From positions 248,001 through 312,000 of the forward strand of contig BQMF02000416.1 of assembly GCA_027922465.2 (NCBI GenBank): DNA of 64,000 nucleotides, given 5' to 3'. The stretch is from Turritopsis dohrnii (lineage: Eukaryota; Cnidaria; Hydrozoa; Anthoathecata; Oceaniidae). How positions within the stretch are numbered: position 1 is the stretch's first letter; every line of letters starts with the position of its first letter. This document shows positions 1 through 11,420 of this stretch, piece after piece. The translations under genes were made by a program, and so were the position numbers. Under the pieces are notes generated by a model that did no database searches, had not been told where the DNA came from, and was given only the letters and a program-made list of their open reading frames with translations.

Positions 1-496
1 ACAACCAATGTAACAGTTTTTAAAAGCATATTATATTGCCACCTTAAAATTTCCGGATTCCGAGTTGTAATCATTCATAACCACAATTTCATCGTTAGGT
101 AACTTCACTCGCCATAGTAGAGTTCCATCTCCAATGAGGTTGCTTTTAAAGGAATTGTAGATAGATTGGGTACCAACTGTTGTTTGGATTTTCATTGTGT
201 CATACTCTTCATCTGTTATTCCAAGGAAGTCTAGCTAATCATTTGAGTTAAGTTTGACACGTTTTCGAGGATTTACTGATGTTCGTTCCAACGACTGGAA
301 CTGGAACAATATGATACTTGTGAGCATCCACAAAAGAAAGAATAGTTTTTAAGTGAGCTCTTATCTTATCTATTTCACTACTTTCATTGTCAAGTTCTAA
401 AATCCTACTAAGAACAGTAGTCATAATCTGGTTGCGTGGTGATTTTTTCTTTAGGTAGAAAATGCTCTTCCTTTTTGACTCCGTGTGCTTGAAGCC
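1..496 (-). pseudogene. Degraded coding-like sequence, unidentified
   Basis: Minus-strand coding-like sequence is spread over different frames here. One stretch (248 to about 480) has amphipathic coding character and includes RNQIMTTVLSRILEL. A second, nearest the window edge, contains LDFLGITDEEYDTM and GDGTLLWRVKLPNDE before a stop. They are separated by frame changes and a TAG. The pieces may be the 3' end of the spliced gene to the right or a decayed transposon gene. I do not recognise the family. The sequence is cut by the window edge. Confidence 0.3.
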
Positions 497-1755
497 CAAT
501 GATGATAATTAGGGCATGAAGATAACACGAAAAACTGTTGCTCTACAGAAAGAAATTCAACATCTTTGAATTTTTCGACTGCACCATTAATAGAAAGTTG
601 ATTAAGATGTGGATCTAGCATGTAATCCTTTATTTTTCTGTCCCACAAAAGAGAATCCCCAAGATTGTGCAACTTGAAATAACTAAAACAAAATGAATTA
701 ATTAGATGGAAAGAGGCTAGCAGGTTTCATACCAAAGCTAATAAGTTTATAAAGCTCACTAGTTATCAGCAATACAACTGTCCTTTTAATAACGGGACAT
801 TCGTTTGCAAAACACCACATAACCTGGTGCATATTCATCAAATTGTTTCTGTAGCATGGACAAGTGGTAAATATTTTGACACTGATGTTTTATTGTGCGG
901 AGTTATATTTCTAAACATAACTGAATTTTTGGCAGGTGTAGTATCTAAAAAAAGTAAAGCCACTGAATAAGATGATTTATAGTGAAGACATAAGAAAAGA
1001 TCATAGCATTAGAACCAGAAGATAGAGAATATAATCCTTTTAACTAACCAGGTTTCAAATTTTCACGATGTTGTAATGTTGCTGCAATGTCCCAGTCATT
1101 GAAAATATGCATAATATAACATTCTAGAATATTAAACTTTTTAATTAAATCTGCAAATAAACATTTCCAATTGCTTTGGAGAAACTGTTTCAAAACACCA
1201 GATTCAAAACACCTGAAGAGAAAATAATACAATAAACATATGATTTGAAAGCAAGAAGATATTTGTATTTTTAAATGTTCTTCACATACCTCAAATATAA
1301 AATAACTTGTCCATTCAAATTAAACACCAGTGGTATACAGTAGAGAATACCATCAGCACAATTTGGATATGAAGCTAGTAACAATATCTGCTTTTCAACA
1401 ACTAACATATGTGGAGTTCCCAACGTATGCTTTTTAGGTGGATCTTCAAGGAATACGGTCGAAGTAATTGACTGCTGGATGCGTTTTTCGTAATTTGCAG
1501 CTTCCAGTGAATTTATAAGCAAAGCAGAAAATCTTTCAACACTTTCTATGAAAAAGAAAAATACATAATAATGCACATTCATAAACATTTATGCCAACAA
1601 TGTTATATATTGTCAGTTGAATATAAATAAACATACTAACCATTATTTGTAGACAAATGTAGCATACTGCTTTGCTGCAAATGATCATCTTCTGTATGCT
1701 CTAAATTGTTTAAAATAAGTGTAAGATACCAATCTAATTGCATTGAATTTCAGAA
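497..1755 (-). CDS. Multi-exon host-like gene, unidentified product (partial)
   Basis: Four or five exon-like blocks on the minus strand. The best supported are 1641 to about 1755, 1290-1545 and 1049-1212. Donors read ATG|GTTAGT, GAG|GTATGT and CTG|GTTAGT; acceptors are TTTTTCATAG and TTCTCTTCAG. These three exons join in one open frame (NNES, then LRCFES). A fourth block, 733-944, follows an acceptor at 945, keeps frame for about 35 codons, then needs a frame change; it ends at a GTATGA donor. A fifth block (about 497-663) contains LLWDRKIKDYMLDPHLNQL. The protein is neither low-complexity nor transposase-like. I see no named domain and could not identify it. The frame change means a pseudogene, a missed micro-exon or a sequence error. 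The start lies above 1755 and was not located. Confidence 0.5.
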
Positions 1756-4161
1756 AGGGATGCATAGTAGACAGTCTGCTACATTATCTTTAAGATAGTA
1801 TGTTATTAAAAATTCATCAATTTCATGAAAATATTTTGACTGAAGGAATAGACATTCATGGAGGAGTAGGTAGTACCATTGATGCATGCTATACTTGTTG
1901 ATGATGTGTTTTGCTGATCCATTGTCCTAACCAACTATCTCAGGTTCCAAACCAATGAACTAAAAAGCAAATCATAACAAGATCATAATAGACATTAATC
2001 AAAATGTTATAAATTAAAAATTTAAAGGATTTATTATGGTTTCAGAATTATCTTCCTTAGTGCTATAATCATGAATACAATGAATGATATTTACATAAAG
2101 TAATATCATTAACTACCACATTTACATACACATCTGTCACAAATTACAAGTCAATTTGTCTTTATAAGCAGTCAAAGTGTTTCCTCTTAAAAAATAGAGA
2201 CAGACAGCCTGTATGATTATCTGTGACGCATTGTTTGTAACTTCGATATATATTTTTCTGATCATGGGTTTTCTCCAAATACCCACAAAAGATAATCACA
2301 AAACTATTAGTTATATATAAAACAAATTTCTAACCATGATTAAGGAAGTTAAAGGTTAAAGATTTCTCTATTTTCCTGAAGAAATTTGTCCATTGGTGAA
2401 ATGTTTGGTATATACGCCAAATGAAACTTAGGAACTAATAAAATGAATTTAGAAAGTCATTCATAACAAAGTAAAAACAAAATTAAAAAAGTAAATCAAC
2501 ATATCTGTATAATTTCTTGCTACGCTGCATCCAGTCTGGCAGTTGTACAGTCCTATAAGGTAAAATGTGTGTACTAAACTAGGTAAGGGGTCGGCGACAA
2601 ATAACTTTCGTCACGCTTCACGGATTTTTTCCGTGAAGGGGGTGGGGGGGTCGAAGCTTTTCCGCTAATATTTTTTTAGTGTGACGAAAATCTGTTAATT
2701 CCAGAATACATGCACAAAAATCATAAATATATCACAAAGATTCTTTTAAAATCGTAAAAACATCTGATCATATGCATCTTCTTATGAGAAGAAAAGGAAG
2801 AGCAAATACGATCATATACAAATTGTCACAAAATGAACATGTTTTTAATAACAAACACATTCCTCACAACTTAACTTACTATGTGTCATTTTGCTTGGTT
2901 ATCATCAGCAAATAGTATATAAGCCATAAGGCTAATTATTAGGATGATACTTTGATGAGTTGCATAGCTTCAATATTTAATTTCTTTGTTTAAACGATGC
3001 CTTGGTCTTGTTTTGTTTATTTAGTTTTTTTTTTTTGACTACTAAGGAAAGTGTTGCCCATGACATTGTTTATAATACATACAGAATTAGAAAGGCTGAT
3101 TGGAACCATGAATATTAACGATTTGGGGAATGTGGGGAACGTCTTTGTCGTCTGTGGTTTGGCCACATGCAATGGCATATGGGTATACCTAGTAGCAGCA
3201 TAGCATCATGCGTAGAAAGCAGTGTTATTATTTTATATTGGGTACTAGTTACATGATTTACTAATTTACCAACTACAACCATTATTTGTAACAATAAAAG
3301 ATGCAAAAAATCCCGCTCACCAGCTCGCCAAGGGAAGTGATAAAAGATCAAGACTAAAGCACATTGCTAGACTTAAATCTCTGTGATTCAAAGAAAAGTT
3401 TGCGACACGATCGTCACACAGCTGTAGTACCATTATTAAATATTTCGGACCAAATGTACAAGAGTATCCTTTGACCAATGAAATTGTAGAATTTTTATAA
3501 GCGAGCCATGAACTTCCCCGACCTCATATACGTCAAAAACCACCAAGATACTTCAAATTGTGAAAGAAACATGAAACTTGGTACAAATGTTTATCATCAT
3601 ATTTTGAATGATTTTTTTAACAGAGACACGCCCAAAAGTCACGTGATCGCTGACGTCAGCCTTTTTTCCATGGGAAACAAAATGTCACCAAATTATTAAG
3701 TGTGATACACCGTTAGAAAGATAATTTCACACTGATTCTAAAACACATTATGATCATGGTATGAAAAATCAACCGTTCAGAAGATATGAGCGATCAAATT
3801 GTCATTCATGACGTCATCAAAGTTTGCTTGAAAATTATTTTTTCAAAATAGGTAATGTTATGTATCATTTGGAAGACAATTCTTCCCTGTTTTCAAAATA
3901 GAATTTCACTGTTACTTGAAAATTGACTCAACAAAAGATATCATCAATTATGTCAAGGTATTCAGTTGACCATTAAATTTTAATTTATCCTAACTTTCTC
4001 CAATATTTATATATCTTCTTTCGAACGAACGAACGAATCTTTCAATGAATCGAACTTTGCGCTTGAAAATGGTATTCACGTAAATTATCTTGAGATATTC
4101 ACAGTCTCTAGGGAAATCTATACTTAGGTTGTATACTTGTATACTAGGTATCTATACTTAC
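1756..4161. other. Long non-coding stretch, no gene supported
   Basis: AT-rich sequence with no convincing coding region. It holds a short hairpin with a CACGGA/TCCGTG stem near 2620-2635 followed by a G-rich run, and a dispersed motif at about 3560-3870. That motif has a tgaaacttggtac core and a TGACGTCATCA palindrome, and distantly resembles the arms of the element at 49473-52704. Confidence 0.5.
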
Positions 4162-4319
4162 GGTTGTCAGTTCATTCGCTTTGGTCGCACGAATGAGCGA
4201 TCTGATTTTTGATTGGCTGACGCAATGTCATTCGCCTGGTAGTTCAAGTCATTTCAATACTGAGCAAATGAAAAAGCTGTTCGCTCAGTCGCACGACCGC
4301 AGCGATTGAACTGAAAACC
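4162..4319. mobile_element. Small MITE with about 40 bp inverted ends
   Basis: The left end (from 4162, ggttgtcagttcattcgc) and the reverse complement of the right end (ending 4319, ggttttcagttcaatcgc) agree over about 40 positions with a few mismatches. Spacing gives a non-coding element of about 158 bp. No clear target duplication is visible, so the superfamily is unassigned. Confidence 0.6.
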
Positions 4320-4809
4320 GGCCTTTAGTCATAAACTTAAATGTTTTGTTATGGATTTGAATCTTGTAAAGACGAAGTGAGGTCTCTTTGTTTATTTTCA
4401 ATCGATTTTTATTCTTTATTTGATAACTATAATGAAATGATAAATGAGTGATTTTCATCTGGCTACTCCAGAGTTGTTCAGATCTGAAACTAACTGGAAG
4501 ATTTGTTTCCTTTGTCAGTGAGTAACTGATGAAAGCCTTATCGATCCAGTCAGAAAGTCAGGTAATTGAATATTTGAATATTTTAATAGCATTTTAATAG
4601 TTTAATAGTTTACCTTCAGTTAGTGTTTATCCTATAGGTTTGCAGTATTTCCAGGTGTATAAGATTTTTAAAATATTATAGGCTTCGATAGGCAAAAAAA
4701 ATTCATGTCAAACACTTTCAATTAATTTGAAGCTATTTGAAAAAATCAATGCCAACCTTAAAAGAGTTTGCAAGCAATTTGAAATTGAAAATGAACTTTT
4801 TCAAGAACT

Positions 4810-5400
4810 TATATTAAAGGAAACTGTGCTCTATTAACCCGCATCTCAAACAACAGAAAAAACTTTTGGAAGGAGTGCAGCGACGAGCAACAAAACTATT
4901 GCCTGGAATGTACAACTTAAGCTACAAGGAAAGGTTAGAGATCATGGATTTGCCAACACTGGAGTTCCGACGATACAGGGGTGATATGATTGAGTTGTAC
5001 AAAATGACTCATCAGCATTACGATACGGAAGCTGTTGGAAATTTAATCCAGCTCAGAACGCAGGATTATCCGGATCTGCATTTACATCTCCATAAATTTA
5101 CTGTGACAAGAGAAAAGTGCGGTAAAGATATCAAGAAGTACTTTTTCAAGAATCGGGTTGCAGAACAGTGGAACAATCTGCCTCCGAAAGTAGCTGAAGC
5201 TCCATCATTGAATAGCTTTAAGAACAGATTCGATAAACTATGGAAAGACACTGGATTAATGTACGATGTCGAAATGAACCTTGCGGAAATTACTGCTCCT
5301 CGAAAGATACGTTATCGTAAAGTTGAAGAAGACTGAAGATCGAACCTGGTGTCAAAGGCATTATATGCCTATTTCCAGAATCCTGTATTGTATTGTATAG
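4810..5400 (+). pseudogene. LINE reverse transcriptase 3' end (CR1/L2-like), truncated
   Basis: The open stretch at 4866-5336 continues an upstream frame from about 4830. It contains EGVQRRATKLLPGM, LPTLEFRRYRGDMIELYK and KYFFKNRVAEQWNNLPPKV. These are the conserved C-terminal segments that follow the palm in CR1/L2-group LINE reverse transcriptases. The fragment ends at a stop and is followed by a short 3' tail with a TATTGTATTG repeat, as expected for this group. The palm and endonuclease are absent, so this is a dead 5'-truncated insertion. The methionine at 4866 is internal to the original frame, not a start. Confidence 0.85.
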
Positions 5401-5754
5401 TATAAATCTTGCAACTCCTCATACAATAAACAAAAACTTGAGCGCAGAAGAAAAAGTTTTTGTATCCCGCAAGATCGAGAAAGAGAACAAGCTGAGCTTT
5501 AGATTAGATTCTTTCCAGCAAATAGACCAGTTAGAGATCAGGAGCAGTCAAAAACAGTTCGTTTCTTTCGCGAAAAAGAAGGTAAGAAGAACTCGATAGT
5601 TTTCACCAGTGCTTAACTTGCACTTGTTGAGAAGATCCAGCCATTGCTTTAGAATTGGAGGATCATAAAGTTTGTTAAAGTTTGTTAAAGGAGATATGAT
5701 ATCCAACGAGTCGAAGTAACACCTTAAATGTCTAACAGAATTTTATAACCGTCA

Positions 5755-5905
5755 CCGATCAATCCCAGTGGGCACAGGTCGTCCATTGGACGTCTATTGG
5801 GCGTATTGATTTCGTCCTAACGTCCACGTACGCTCGAAGACGTCCAACAGACGTCTATTTTAGTCCACGGTCATCAATAGACGTCCTTTCGACGTCTGAG
5901 TTTGT
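5755..5905. repeat. GACGTC-rich palindromic repeat patch
   Basis: About 140 bp with several GACGTC/GACGTT-type half-palindromes at irregular spacing, starting with cagtgggcacaggtcgtcc. The look is that of dispersed short repeats or MITE ends common in animal genomes. No clean matching end was found, so boundaries are approximate. Confidence 0.4.
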
Positions 5906-6189
5906 CTTCTATTTTTAATCTAAATCTTAAAATTCAAGTTTAAAACTGGATCGACAGTCGTACTCAAATCACTTGCTACAAGTACAAACATCGTCCTGTA
6001 CAGTTGACTCTAATATCTAAACTACACTCTCTGCAACTTCTCCCTAGCTCGAACGAAAATCCCGGTCATTTTGTGTACTCTCTATTCTATTTTTATTTTT
6101 TTATCTCGAACTTTCTCTATCTCGAACAAATTTGCTAGTCTCTATGAGCCAAAACAAAATTGATAATGATAAACAGGGCTTAATAACTT

Positions 6190-7005
6190 TTGTTATTGGT
6201 TCAAAGAGCTTGAGTCAGTCCTTTTCTCTTTTATCAAAAGTTTGAGGGATGCCGATTTTAAATCATTTTTAAATTGTTTGAAATGCATCACACAATGGAT
6301 GTTTGCAATGGACCACATCTATTATTCTCGGTGGTTGCCGGTATTGATTTAGAAATCTTGAAGAATTTGATAATTTAACTCGTGAAGCTTTCGAGAAGGG
6401 TTACTTTACAATCAAAAAAAGTAATCACGTTTTCTCCAACATCGCCATCGACCAGGCTTTTGTTCGTGACAAAATAACAAAATTATCTAGATCCACTTAT
6501 CTTGGATAACCCTGATTCTTTACTGAGGTGGGCTGTGAGTGCATCAATAATATCTGAGCTCTGTCAGATGGATCAACTGAGATCGTCAACTGATAAATTG
6601 TCCCATCATGAAGACACCAAATCCTTTGAAATTAGATAAAGATTTTTATTCCCTGTTTCATGTTTTCAATGATTTAACAAATCTATTCAAAGAGCAGCAC
6701 CTCGTTCAGTTAGTATGAAAGATGGTTGTAAATACAGAAACATCAAAGTCTCTCCACATCGCTCACAAAATTGGGAAGGAGCCGTTCACGCATTTCTTGA
6801 ATAATCCCATCTTTAGAAGAATCGTTTTAAGATTTTTGAAGAAAAACAAATTTTAGATTTTCAAGCAGCCAAGTTCTTCTGTACCAGCAAAATCAAAGCA
6901 GGAAATTCAAATTCTGACCCTTCATTGGAAACTTTATTCTCGTTGTTCATCGCCTGTCAGTCAAGAAAAGGTGATCTTGAGAACTTTTTGTTTATTACGG
7001 TAGCA
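6190..7005 (+). pseudogene. Decayed middle fragment of the cysteine-rich (CXC) mobile gene family
   Basis: Across several frames, one protein's middle section can be read in the right order: SLRDADFKSFLNCLK with YYSRWLPV (about 6235-6345), NHVFSNIAIDQAF (about 6420-6460), LDNPDSLLRWAVSA (about 6503-6545), and SLFIACQSRKGDLENF (about 6935-6985). From memory, these blocks occur in this order in a large family of uncharacterised proteins, upstream of a GCDTV block and a CXC domain. The copy at 50068-51998 carries the N-terminal and C-terminal parts of the same family. This fragment lacks both ends, has many stops and frameshifts, and stops where a (CTA)n-bearing dispersed repeat begins. The family assignment is by pattern recognition. 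Confidence 0.6.
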
Positions 7006-7054
7006 GCGAAAGCGAATACCGTATTAAAACACCCTTGGACTCCTACTACTACTC

Positions 7055-7087
<33 letters not shown>

Positions 7088-7330
7088 CGGCCGAAACGGC
7101 AGTTTTTAGCCTACGATTTAGAGTATGCGAGTCCCCACTAAAAACTCAATATACATTCTAATGAACGAACGCAGCCTTTTGAATTTTCGAAGGTTTTCAA
7201 TCACATACATTTAAAATACGTTTTCTTTGATATTTTATCACTTAATTGATGAAGGAATGGATATTAATCAAATAGGTCTACATAAAACTGGGACTTTTAG
7301 TTACTTTTATGGTACTGAAACAAAATAGTG
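7005..7330 (+). repeat. Dispersed repeat with (CTA)n core, copy 1
   Basis: Begins near gtagcagcgaaagcgaatac, contains a CTA triplet run at about 7045-7086 followed by a ccggccgaaa-type block, and ends around cataaaactgggactttt. Related copies lie at 34640-34960 (inverted), 48335-48500 and, for the 3' half only, 53430-53540 (inverted). Confidence 0.75.
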
Positions 7331-8034
7331 GCAGCAATTCAGAGAATAACACATTCCAGTTGAAAAAGCAGACAGGTACCCTCTCAAAATTGATTGCATA
7401 TACCAGCATCATTACAACAAAACTTAATTCAATAAAATCTTTATCAAAGAAATTAAAGATACGAAGCATTCACTCGAATATTTATTAATGTCTTAATTTG
7501 TATATACCTGAATATGTAAAATTAAGTTTATATAAAAAAGACTTTCATGTAGGGGTTTTCTCTAAAGTAACTTAGTTTTCAAACTAGAAGCCTCATGGCT
7601 TGAACAATTTCCGCATCAGGCCTAGAGGAAATTGCTTTAGCCAAATTTTCAAGATATCTGAATGACTATCCATTCTTTTCTTGTTGCTTATGTGAGAACA
7701 GGTCTATCACCATCTCCAAATATGACTTATGGTTCACATGGAGAATAAAATGATATTAATAGAAGTGAACCAAAATCAGTTGAAAAAAGAAGCTGTATGG
7801 ATTGAAGACTTTCACAATTGTATTGACCTCAACACTATAACATCTATTACAACAAAATGATTTAAAATAGGTCAAACTTGCTTAAAAACTGAAAACCTGG
7901 TCTATCTAAACTTGGGCATTTCAAAGATTTTAATATATGACAGATAACAGGATTACAAGAAGATAAAAATTATATTGTTTATAACTTAAATCAGTATCAC
8001 ATGCAATAAGAAAATCTATTTCTACTAAACCTGC
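7331..8034. other. No gene supported
   Basis: AT-rich sequence. Open stretches here have no recognisable domain and no splice context. Confidence 0.4.
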
Positions 8035-8198
8035 CAGTGGCAGATCCAGAGGTAAGTCGCAACTTGTGTTGGAGAGTGTTAGCAATAACAAAAATAAAAG
8101 AAAAACGTTCAAATAATCCCATTGATAATATAAATTTAATTCACAATATGTTAATGCGCTTCTCCACAAGTTGCGACTACCCTCTAGATCCACTACTG
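8035..8198. mobile_element. hAT-like MITE, 164 bp
   Basis: Ends are cagtggcagatccagagg and the reverse complement of ctctagatccactactg. The inverted ends continue inward over about 30 bp (taagtcgcaacttgtg / cacaagttgcgacta). It is a close relative of the 165 bp MITE at 16011-16175, with the same length and a similar centre. No convincing target duplication is visible at this copy. Confidence 0.75.
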
Positions 8199-10785
8199 TA
8201 TGCGTATTACCACTTGAGTCTTTTCATGGTACTTATAAGTAACACAAATGTGCACGAAAAGACAAATGACACAATTCAAACTTTGCTAGGATCTGTATTG
8301 CAATGTTCTTTTCAAACATGATATTATCCTAGAACATATTACACTCCAAATTTACACAAGGTTTTAGTGATCACATTGTATGTATATAATTATTGGGTGG
8401 ATTCTAATCATCATCCAAAGTTTGTTTCATGACATTGTATATATATATCCCAAACTAAATCATTGTGCCTCCATTGAGTGGTTTGCAGTGGAAAAAATCT
8501 TGATTATTTTGAATGATGTCATCTTTCCCAATGTGAATGTAACACTAATGAGTCTCAGACAGTGATAACTTGACCGAGCTACGTACAGTGACTAATAATT
8601 TGGAATTCCACAAATTACAAATTTCAAATTTCTTTTTATTAAACTTTATGTCAACCACTTTTCAATTCACTATGACGTTTCGGAGCCAAAAAACAGTTTT
8701 ATTAGACATATCGTTCGCCAATATCTTGCGCATGATGTTTATTCAGTATGTGTCAGGGTATGTAGGCAGTTTGGATCAACTCATTAACAAGTGAAGTAAT
8801 TTGTGCTTTATGACAATTTCATTTGTTTACTTTTTTTCAATATCTTCAACTTCAGTGTAATATTTATTAAATGAAGGAGAATGCTTCATGCATTTATGGA
8901 TGGACGTATTCACCAGTAATGCTGATACTTCATACATTTCTGCTGTGATACTGAAGGTTTTTCACAGCACGTTTTTGTTTATTATCAAACCTTCATCTTC
9001 TTTTTCAAGAATCTTTCCCAGGAGTCAGCTTAACATCAATATTTCCTCCATAAGTAATGTTCTCATGATAATATTTCGATTGCAATAGTAGATAAAGACA
9101 GGAAAGAAGTCTTAAAATTCTTCTTCAAAGCTTCTACGAAGTTACTTCAAAAACTTCCTCAAAACATAAACGAAATCGTTTGGAAAACTTTTCACGTGCT
9201 TGGTGTGCATATTTTACTGACTTGATAATAAAAATTTTAAAGATTGAATTGGAAAGTTTTCAACATAACACGGCTAAAATAACTTCTAAAAATATTTCAA
9301 AAGTATAAAAAAGTTAATATTTTTATGAATTAATATTGATAGAGGCCTTTTTGTATTTCATTTAGCATAGCGTTTTCGGTCTGTCATTAACTATTCTGAA
9401 TAAACAAACAATCCGAAATCCGAACGGACTTTCCGAAAACGGCAAAAAACTGTTACATAGCCAGATAGATAGAATGTGTAAACCAAACAATTTCCTACGC
9501 TTAAAAGCGCGGAAATTGAATAAGCTGTTTTTGAGTATATATACTTCAAAAGATTTTATGCAGACCTTGTGTTATATCATCACAAAAAGTTCAAAAGTTC
9601 CCTGTGCAGATGACTCCGAAAAGGAATGACTAATAGATCATTAAAGATTTATGACAATAATTAAAAAATACCGTGTTCGTATGCGTGACAATGTGTCTTT
9701 CACACATTTTTGTTGTATATACTTCATTGAAAATAAAAAAGTAAGCAAAACAACTGTTTATTATTTGAGAATAAGAAAATAAGAGATTGCTGGCCAAGCA
9801 GATAAACAGAATAAAACATAAAAAACAACAACAAAATCGCAAAAGCTTTCGATTTAAAAAAATGATAAAATGAAATTTATCTATGGTGAATAATAATTTT
9901 TTACATACATGAAAACATAAAAGATTATACAAAACATGAGTGACAAGACAAGACTATGAAAGAAATAAGAAATAAACTTATAATATGATTTCATAGGGAA
10001 TTTGTTCATTGAAATACTGAATAAATAGACATTCCGGATTTCAAGTGATAATTAGAGTTTGTAAACATTATGCGTCCATTGCTTGATAATAAGTGCATTA
10101 CATTACAACTAACACAAAATATTGTTGATCAATTCAATTTTAAGTAGCACATAAATGCACCTTTCACAGAAGAGGTAATATAAAATGTCTTATTATATAT
10201 ATATATACACACTTTGGAGATGTTGTCTGTTTGGGTGACTATATATTTCTACACACACACACACATTGAAAACTCTTCTAAGTTGACGGATGTAACTATA
10301 TAACAGATTACAAAAAATAACATCGACAATGAAATGCATCATAGCATAAGGCCCTTGCTTGGCTTGGAGGTAGAAGAGCTCTCATATCTCCTGACCAATT
10401 TAATAACACAAAACACAAAATCAGAAATAAGTAGCTAGCAAGGAAACTCAGCAGTATAATCACAGTATCACTTCTAACGATCATAATATTGAGAATTGCA
10501 TTGCTTCCCTGATAAGCATTATAAATCTGTGTTTTCAGAAACGTGAACTCCTCTTTATTTTTATGGAGGCCGCACTCACCTTGATAAAGTAGTTGTAATT
10601 ATCAATCAATAAGCAATTCTTAATTAAGCCACAATCAACAAGTAGCCTCTATTCCAGCCTTAAAATTAAGGCTTGTGTTTTTAGTGGTATCAGCCTACAA
10701 CTGGGGACAAAAATTTATGGACTTACGGATGGACGGACGGACGAACACAAATGCTAATGAAAGATCAGCTGCTGCCGCGCTGACC
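8199..10785. other. Non-coding interval with microsatellites
   Basis: No supported gene. Contains TA and AC dinucleotide runs at about 10193-10265. Just before the Polinton is a short ggacggacggacg stretch (about 10730-10743). Confidence 0.5.
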
Positions 10786-11305
10786 AACAATTAAATATCT
10801 CATAAAAATGTCCAGGGGAAATCCCCAATTGTAGTAAAAAGCAGTTTGTAGTAGTTTAAACTTTATAACATAAATGAGCTAACAATACTTATAACACACA
10901 GATCAGCGTAGTCTAGTGGATAAGAACGCTAACTTGTAACAGCAAGGTCGTGTGTTCGAACCCCACGCAGTTCGTCTGAGAGGAAGTATATATACTATGG
11001 CGGTTGTAGATCTCTCATGTTCTGGTTGTGAAACTTGCATGAGTGCGCACTTCCCCGCAGTTGAGTTGAATATATCGCGGAATGGTTAGCATTACGTCTG
11101 GGTGATTTATCACTGTCAGGTTTCTCTGGTCCATAGAGACATTCAGGTTACCGTCATTTCGATCGAAATTCAACAAACGCCAGGTCTTAGAAGTGTCAGC
11201 ATGTATCTACAATGCCGGCTATAATTGTACACTACATGCACTGATCAGCGAAATATATATATACCATATACTAAACATCGTGGTTATCGCTAAAATCAAA
11301 GCAAT
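10786..11305 (+). repeat. Polinton left terminal inverted repeat (520 bp)
   Basis: Matches the reverse complement of 25835-26339 nearly throughout, with scattered single differences and one insertion of about 15 bp here near 11030-11045 (gaaacttgcatgagt). It includes an internal palindrome (ggggaaatcccc), the tRNA-like sequence and, at its inner end, the 3' part of the plus-strand gene that runs into the right arm. Confidence 0.92.
10901..10973 (+). other. tRNA-like sequence in left Polinton repeat
   Basis: 73 nt with an A-box match (TAGTCTAGTGG) and a B-box match (GTTCGAACC) at tRNA spacing. The outer 7 nt (gatcagc and gcagttc) pair at 5 of 7 positions, and the T arm forms with one mismatch around TTCGAAC. 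The D and anticodon arms are imperfect, so it is a tRNA-derived or tRNA-like unit and not a confident functional tRNA. The same 73 nt occur inverted at 26152-26224. Confidence 0.6.
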
Positions 11306-11420
11306 TTTTTCTTCTTCATGAGATGGGAAGTAATCTGTTTGACTCACTCTTTTATGAACTTCCTTTTGTGAACTTTTATTTTTTGTTTGTTTGTTTTTAA
11401 CCTCTTACCTCTTTGTTATC

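Noticed and set aside
2580..2660. Regulatory G-quadruplex or terminator at the hairpin
   Set aside because: A short stem and a G run are present, but there is no gene nearby to be regulated.
7930..9088. Coding regions in the left interval
   Set aside because: Several short open stretches exist on both strands without homology, splice sites or codon bias; one simply overlaps the MITE.
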